A DNA stretch of 7,800 bases from JBBSIG01 sp038232215 (GTDB lineage: Bacteria > Actinomycetota > Thermoleophilia > Gaiellales > Gaiellaceae): NCBI GenBank assembly GCA_038232215.1, contig JBBSIG010000120.1, positions 1 to 7,800 on the forward strand, written 5' to 3'. The translations under genes were made by a program, and so were the position numbers. This document shows, in pieces, positions 5,850 to 7,800 of the stretch. The first letter of the stretch is position 1. Each line of letters starts with the position of its first letter. Under the pieces are notes generated by a model. That model ran no database searches, was not told the origin of the DNA, and was given only the letters and a program-made list of their open reading frames with translations.

Positions 5850-5855
5850 TAGGAT
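5850..5855 (+). promoter_or_regulatory. Candidate glnA -10 element (TAGGAT)
   Basis: TAGGAT is a typical -10 hexamer for high-GC actinobacteria. The predicted transcription start is near 5862, giving a leader of about 74 bases. No good -35 is present at 17 bases (TCGCGG there), so an activator may be needed. I do not see a clear GlnR or TnrA box. The important point is that the intrinsic terminator at 5880-5915 lies downstream of this start. Confidence 0.5.
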
Positions 5856-5879
5856 CGTGCCGTCATTGGAGGCGACGTG

Positions 5880-5915
5880 GCCTCGGGCGCGACGGTTCGC
5901 GCTCGGGGCTTTTTT
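5880..5915 (+). terminator. Intrinsic terminator inside the glnA leader
   Basis: The stem GCCTCGGGCGCGA (5880-5892) pairs over all 13 positions (two G-U) with TCGCGCTCGGGGC (5897-5909), with loop CGGT and six T residues (5910-5915) directly after. This is a textbook Rho-independent terminator. It lies 74 bases after the permease stop and ends 20 bases before the glnA ATG. The 20-base gap, which also holds the glnA Shine-Dalgarno site, is too short for a normal promoter. The terminator therefore either ends the ABC operon with glnA transcription reading through, or is a regulated attenuator for glnA. Confidence 0.85.
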
Positions 5916-5924
5916 CGTTCCGGG

Positions 5925-5930
5925 AGGAGG
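5925..5930 (+). promoter_or_regulatory. Strong Shine-Dalgarno site of glnA
   Basis: AGGAGG lies five bases before ATG 5936 and fixes the glnA start. It begins ten bases after the terminator T tract, so it is not sequestered by that hairpin. Confidence 0.85.
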
Positions 5931-5935
5931 ACAGG

Positions 5936-7300
5936 ATGGCGCAGGTCGAGAGCAGGAACCGGGCCACCTCGAGCGAGGAGTCCCGCAGCCAGGTGCTCGA
6001 GCGGATGGGCGACGAGGGCGTCGAGTTCGTCCTGCTCTGGTTCACCGACATCGAGGGGCACCTGAAGAGCTTCGCGATCACGCCGGGCGAGCTGGAGGAC
6101 GCGCTCGACGACGGTATGGGCTTCGACGGCTCGTCGATCACCGGGTTCAACGCGATCGAGGAGTCGGACATGGTGGCGATCCCCGATCCGGGCACCTTCC
6201 AGCTGATGCCCTGGAAGGAGGGCGAGACGAAGGTCGCACGCATGATCTGCGATGTCGTCACCCCCGACGGCGAGCCGTACGAGGGCGACCCGCGCCACGT
6301 GCTCCGCCGCGCGCTCGAGCGGATGCAGAGCATGGGCTTCGACACGTTCAACGTCGGGCCCGAGCTCGAGTACTTCCTCTTCGAGGCGAACGACGGCACG
6401 CGGACCCTCGACGAGGGCGGCTACTTCGCGATGACCTCCCTCGACGCCGCGACGGAGCTGCGGCAGGAGACGATCCACGCGCTCGAGGGCATGGGCATCC
6501 CCGTCGAGTACGCGCACCACGAGGTCGGCCCCTCGCAGCACGAGATCGACATCCGCTTCGCCCCTGCGCTCGAGATGGCCGACCACACGGTCACGTATCG
6601 CCTGATCGTGAAGGAGATCGCCGCGAAGAACGGCGTCTACGCGACCTTCATGCCGAAGCCGCTCTTCGGCGAGAACGGCTCGGGCATGCACACGCACATG
6701 TCGCTCTTCACCGACGGGCGAAACGCGTTCTTCGACGGCGACGACCGCTGGCACCTCTCCGACGTCGGGAAGGCCTTCATCGCGGGGCAGCTCCGCCACG
6801 CGCGCGAGATCGCGGGCGTGTTCGCGCAGTGGGTGAACTCGTACAAGCGGCTCGTACCGGGGTACGAGGCGCCGGTGTACGTCGCCTGGTCGCAGCGGAA
6901 TCGCTCGGCGCTGATCCGGATCCCGCTCTACAAGCCCGGCTCCGAGCAGGCGACCCGGGCCGAGATCCGCTGTCCGGACCCCTCCTGCAACCCCTATCTG
7001 ACCTTTGCGGCCCTGCTGCACGCCGGCCTCGAGGGCATCGAGCAGGGCTACGAGCTGCCGGATCCGATGGAGACGAACCTCTACCACCTGACCGCGGAGC
7101 AGCGGAAGGAGCGGGGCATCATCTCGCTGCCCGAGACGCTCGGGGAGGCGATCGACGAGCTGGCGGGCTCCGCGCTCGCGCGGAAGGCGCTCGGGCCGCA
7201 CATCTTCGATCGCTACGTCGAGCTGAAGCGGCAGGAGTGGGACGAGTATCGCGTCCAGGTCTCCGCGTGGGAGCTCGAGAAGTACCTCCCGGTCCTCTAG
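5936..7300 (+). CDS. glnA: Type I glutamine synthetase
   Basis: ATP-dependent synthesis of glutamine from glutamate and ammonia; cytoplasmic dodecamer in this family; 454 aa. Motifs in order: FDGSSITGFNAIEESDM (63-79), metal-site glutamates E143 and E145 in VGPELEYF, E196 and E203 in HHEVGPSQHEID, H252 and H254 in GSGMHTHMS, VNSYKRLVPGYEAP (300-313), RNRSALIRIP (321-330), and E343/R345 in ATRAEIRCPDPSCNPY. Length and the absence of the roughly 25-residue insert place it in the short GSI-alpha-like group. The tyrosine at the adenylylation position (Y383) sits in NLYHLT rather than the NLYDLP of adenylylated enzymes, so adenylylation control is unlikely. The residue corresponding to B. subtilis Arg62, which acts in glutamine feedback, is Ala here (FNAIEESD versus FVRIEESD, from memory). 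Single-gene unit with a strong Shine-Dalgarno site and a terminator in its leader. Confidence 0.96.
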   Translation: MAQVESRNRATSSEESRSQVLERMGDEGVEFVLLWFTDIEGHLKSFAITPGELEDALDDGMGFDGSSITGFNAIEESDMVAIPDPGTFQLMPWKEGETKVARMICDVVTPDGEPYEGDPRHVLRRALERMQSMGFDTFNVGPELEYFLFEANDGTRTLDEGGYFAMTSLDAATELRQETIHALEGMGIPVEYAHHEVGPSQHEIDIRFAPALEMADHTVTYRLIVKEIAAKNGVYATFMPKPLFGENGSGMHTHMSLFTDGRNAFFDGDDRWHLSDVGKAFIAGQLRHAREIAGVFAQWVNSYKRLVPGYEAPVYVAWSQRNRSALIRIPLYKPGSEQATRAEIRCPDPSCNPYLTFAALLHAGLEGIEQGYELPDPMETNLYHLTAEQRKERGIISLPETLGEAIDELAGSALARKALGPHIFDRYVELKRQEWDEYRVQVSAWELEKYLPVL

Positions 7301-7334
7301 CGGACGCGGCGCGAATGCGCAAGAATGGCGCCGC

Positions 7335-7364
7335 GGTCCCGGTCGGCTTGCGGCCCCCGGGACC
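7335..7364 (+). other. Stable hairpin in glnA 3' region
   Basis: GGTCCCGG (7335-7342) pairs perfectly with CCGGGACC (7357-7364), with a possible inner GGC/GCC pairing around loop TTGCG. It begins 35 bases after the glnA stop. No T tract follows, so it may be a Rho-type barrier or mRNA 3' end stabiliser rather than a classical intrinsic terminator. Confidence 0.55.
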
Positions 7365-7373
7365 CGATTGACG

Positions 7374-7442
7374 GCCGGCTCGGTAGCGGGGGAGCCCACC
7401 GGTTCCCCCGTCGGGCCGCGGCGTCGAGACAGCCGAGCTGGT
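7374..7442 (+). other. Two-helix structured element between glnA and PRC-barrel gene
   Basis: An outer helix of ten pairs (7374-7383 with 7433-7442, two G-U, core GCTCGG/CCGAGC) encloses a ten-pair hairpin: CGGGGGAGCC (7387-7396) and GGTTCCCCCG (7401-7410), loop CACC, one G-U. A 22-base single-stranded or loosely paired stretch (7411-7432) closes the junction. The two genes converge here, so it would be the 3' region of either transcript. No T tract is seen. It is either a bidirectional 3' end structure or an unassigned RNA element. Confidence 0.45.
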
Positions 7443-7454
7443 GTGCGGAGGCCG

Positions 7455-7709
7455 CTACAGGAAGGAGCGGATCGACTCGCGCTCGACGCGCAGGCCGATC
7501 ACGCCGCTCGCCCCGTCGATCTGCTCGATCGCCTCCGCCGGTACGAGCCGGCGGCGGCGCGAGAAGAGACCGGCCCGAACGGAGAGGGCGTCCGGAACGT
7601 CCGGAGCCGTGCCGTACATCGGGCACTCGACCTTGCCGACGATCCGGCCGCGCCGGTCGGCGACGATGTAGCCGGCCGTCCGGCGGAGGTCGAGGGCTAG
7701 CGCGCTCAC
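7455..7709 (-). CDS. Small PRC-barrel-like protein
   Basis: 84 aa, one domain. The segment GYIVADRRGRIVGKVECPMYG (13-33), then LVPAEAIEQID (55-65) and VIGLRVERESI (70-80), follows the PRC-barrel / DUF2171 style pattern (V.D..G..VGKV, ...LVP...I..ID...V.L.V....I). Such proteins are small beta-barrels often thought to mediate protein or RNA contacts; no function can be given here. The start is GTG at 7709, since no ATG lies near. There is no Shine-Dalgarno site, and TACGGT precedes the GTG by 8 bases, as for the other leaderless candidates. It stands alone, converging on glnA. The real start could lie further upstream if a near-cognate codon is used, but residues before the GTG do not resemble the domain. 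Confidence 0.7.
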   Translation of the reverse strand: MSALALDLRRTAGYIVADRRGRIVGKVECPMYGTAPDVPDALSVRAGLFSRRRRLVPAEAIEQIDGASGVIGLRVERESIRSFL

Positions 7710-7717
7710 TGCTGACG

Positions 7718-7723
7718 ACCGTA
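7718..7723 (-). promoter_or_regulatory. Candidate -10 element for PRC-barrel gene (leaderless)
   Basis: TACGGT on the minus strand fits TANNNT, with 8 bases (CGTCAGCA) before the GTG start. There is no clear -35 at standard spacing, although an AT-rich tract lies 20-50 bases upstream. Confidence 0.35.
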
Positions 7724-7737
7724 TTCGTCGCCTGCAA

Positions 7738-7790
7738 GGAAAATCCCTCGCTACCGGTAAGAAGTTTGTTAAGCCCTCGCGGGTCGCGAG
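7738..7790. other. AT-rich upstream region with two short palindromes
   Basis: Bases 7738-7773 are much richer in A and T than anything else in the window (AAGGAAAATCC, GTAAGAAGTTTGTTAAG). They contain the 8-base palindrome TACCGGTA (7752-7759). Next to it CTCGCG GGT CGCGAG (7776-7790) forms a short perfect hairpin. Read on the minus strand, TTAACA (7772-7767) could be a -35, but no -10 follows at normal spacing. It is probably the control region of the PRC-barrel gene or of a plus-strand gene beyond the window. Confidence 0.3.
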
Positions 7791-7800
7791 TCACCCGAGA

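Noticed and set aside
5831..5870. GlnR- or TnrA-type operator upstream of glnA.
   Set aside because: I could not find a convincing GTNAC-N6-GNAAC or TGTNA-N7-TNACA pattern.
5857..7371. 504-codon plus-strand frame overlapping glnA in another phase.
   Set aside because: Arg/Gly/Ala-rich with no motif; glnA in the correct frame explains the whole interval.
5789..7399. 536-codon open frame on the minus strand opposite glnA.
   Set aside because: Composition (Arg, Leu, Val, Asp repeats) is typical of antisense to a GC-rich gene, while glnA on the plus strand has complete family motifs.
7377..7400. GGTAGCGGGGGAGCCCA resembles the core of the ydaO (cyclic-di-AMP) riboswitch.
   Set aside because: The other conserved blocks (GGGGTGAATC-like and CCGAACCCGACAGC-like) are absent, and no plus-strand gene follows; the opposite-strand gene converges. 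Only one short GC-rich match remains.

Overview
The window is high-GC DNA (roughly 70 percent by eye) with tightly packed, mostly overlapping genes. Protein sequence style, -10 elements of the TANNNT type (TAGGAT, TATCCT, TACCAT) and several probable leaderless starts suggest a high-GC actinobacterial lineage. A deep-branching class such as Thermoleophilia is my guess, from general look only. I see no insertion sequence, phage gene, CRISPR array, tRNA or rRNA gene.

Left part (1-3293): a histidine biosynthesis locus read outward from one small regulatory site. On the minus strand, a TrpR-like YerC-family regulator gene is followed by hisG, hisD and the first third of hisC, which leaves the window. 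All three junctions overlap by exactly 4 bases (CTGA, ATGA, ATGA), so this is a translationally coupled operon, and hisG probably uses a CTG start. On the plus strand hisA starts only 24 bases from the regulator gene. Between them, and covering the hisA start codon, is a 26-base near-perfect palindrome (2503-2528, arms GCTCATGTTA / TAACATGAGC) that also contains -10 elements for both directions. The simplest model is that the YerC-like protein binds this palindrome and controls itself, hisGDC and hisA together.

Middle part (3253-5805): a minus-strand deaminase of the cytidine/tRNA-adenosine deaminase superfamily with an unassigned C-terminal region overlaps hisA tail to tail by 41 bases. Divergent from it, a two-gene ABC-2 type exporter (ATPase and six-helix permease) overlaps at TGATG.

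Right part (5806-7800): a type I glutamine synthetase gene (glnA) sits behind a short leader that holds a putative TAGGAT -10 and then a strong intrinsic terminator ending only 20 bases before the glnA start codon. Transcription into glnA should therefore have to pass the terminator, which suggests attenuation or shared use with the ABC operon. After glnA, a convergent intergenic stretch holds two strong stem structures without T tracts. A small minus-strand PRC-barrel-like protein gene follows, preceded by an AT-rich upstream region.

Four genes that begin transcription units (yerC-like, hisA, deaminase, PRC-barrel-like) lack a visible Shine-Dalgarno sequence and have a TANNNT hexamer 6-8 bases before the start codon, the expected pattern for leaderless mRNAs. 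glnA and the ABC ATPase instead have clear Shine-Dalgarno sites. The strongest candidates for something undescribed are the YerC/palindrome control of histidine genes and the terminator in the glnA leader.
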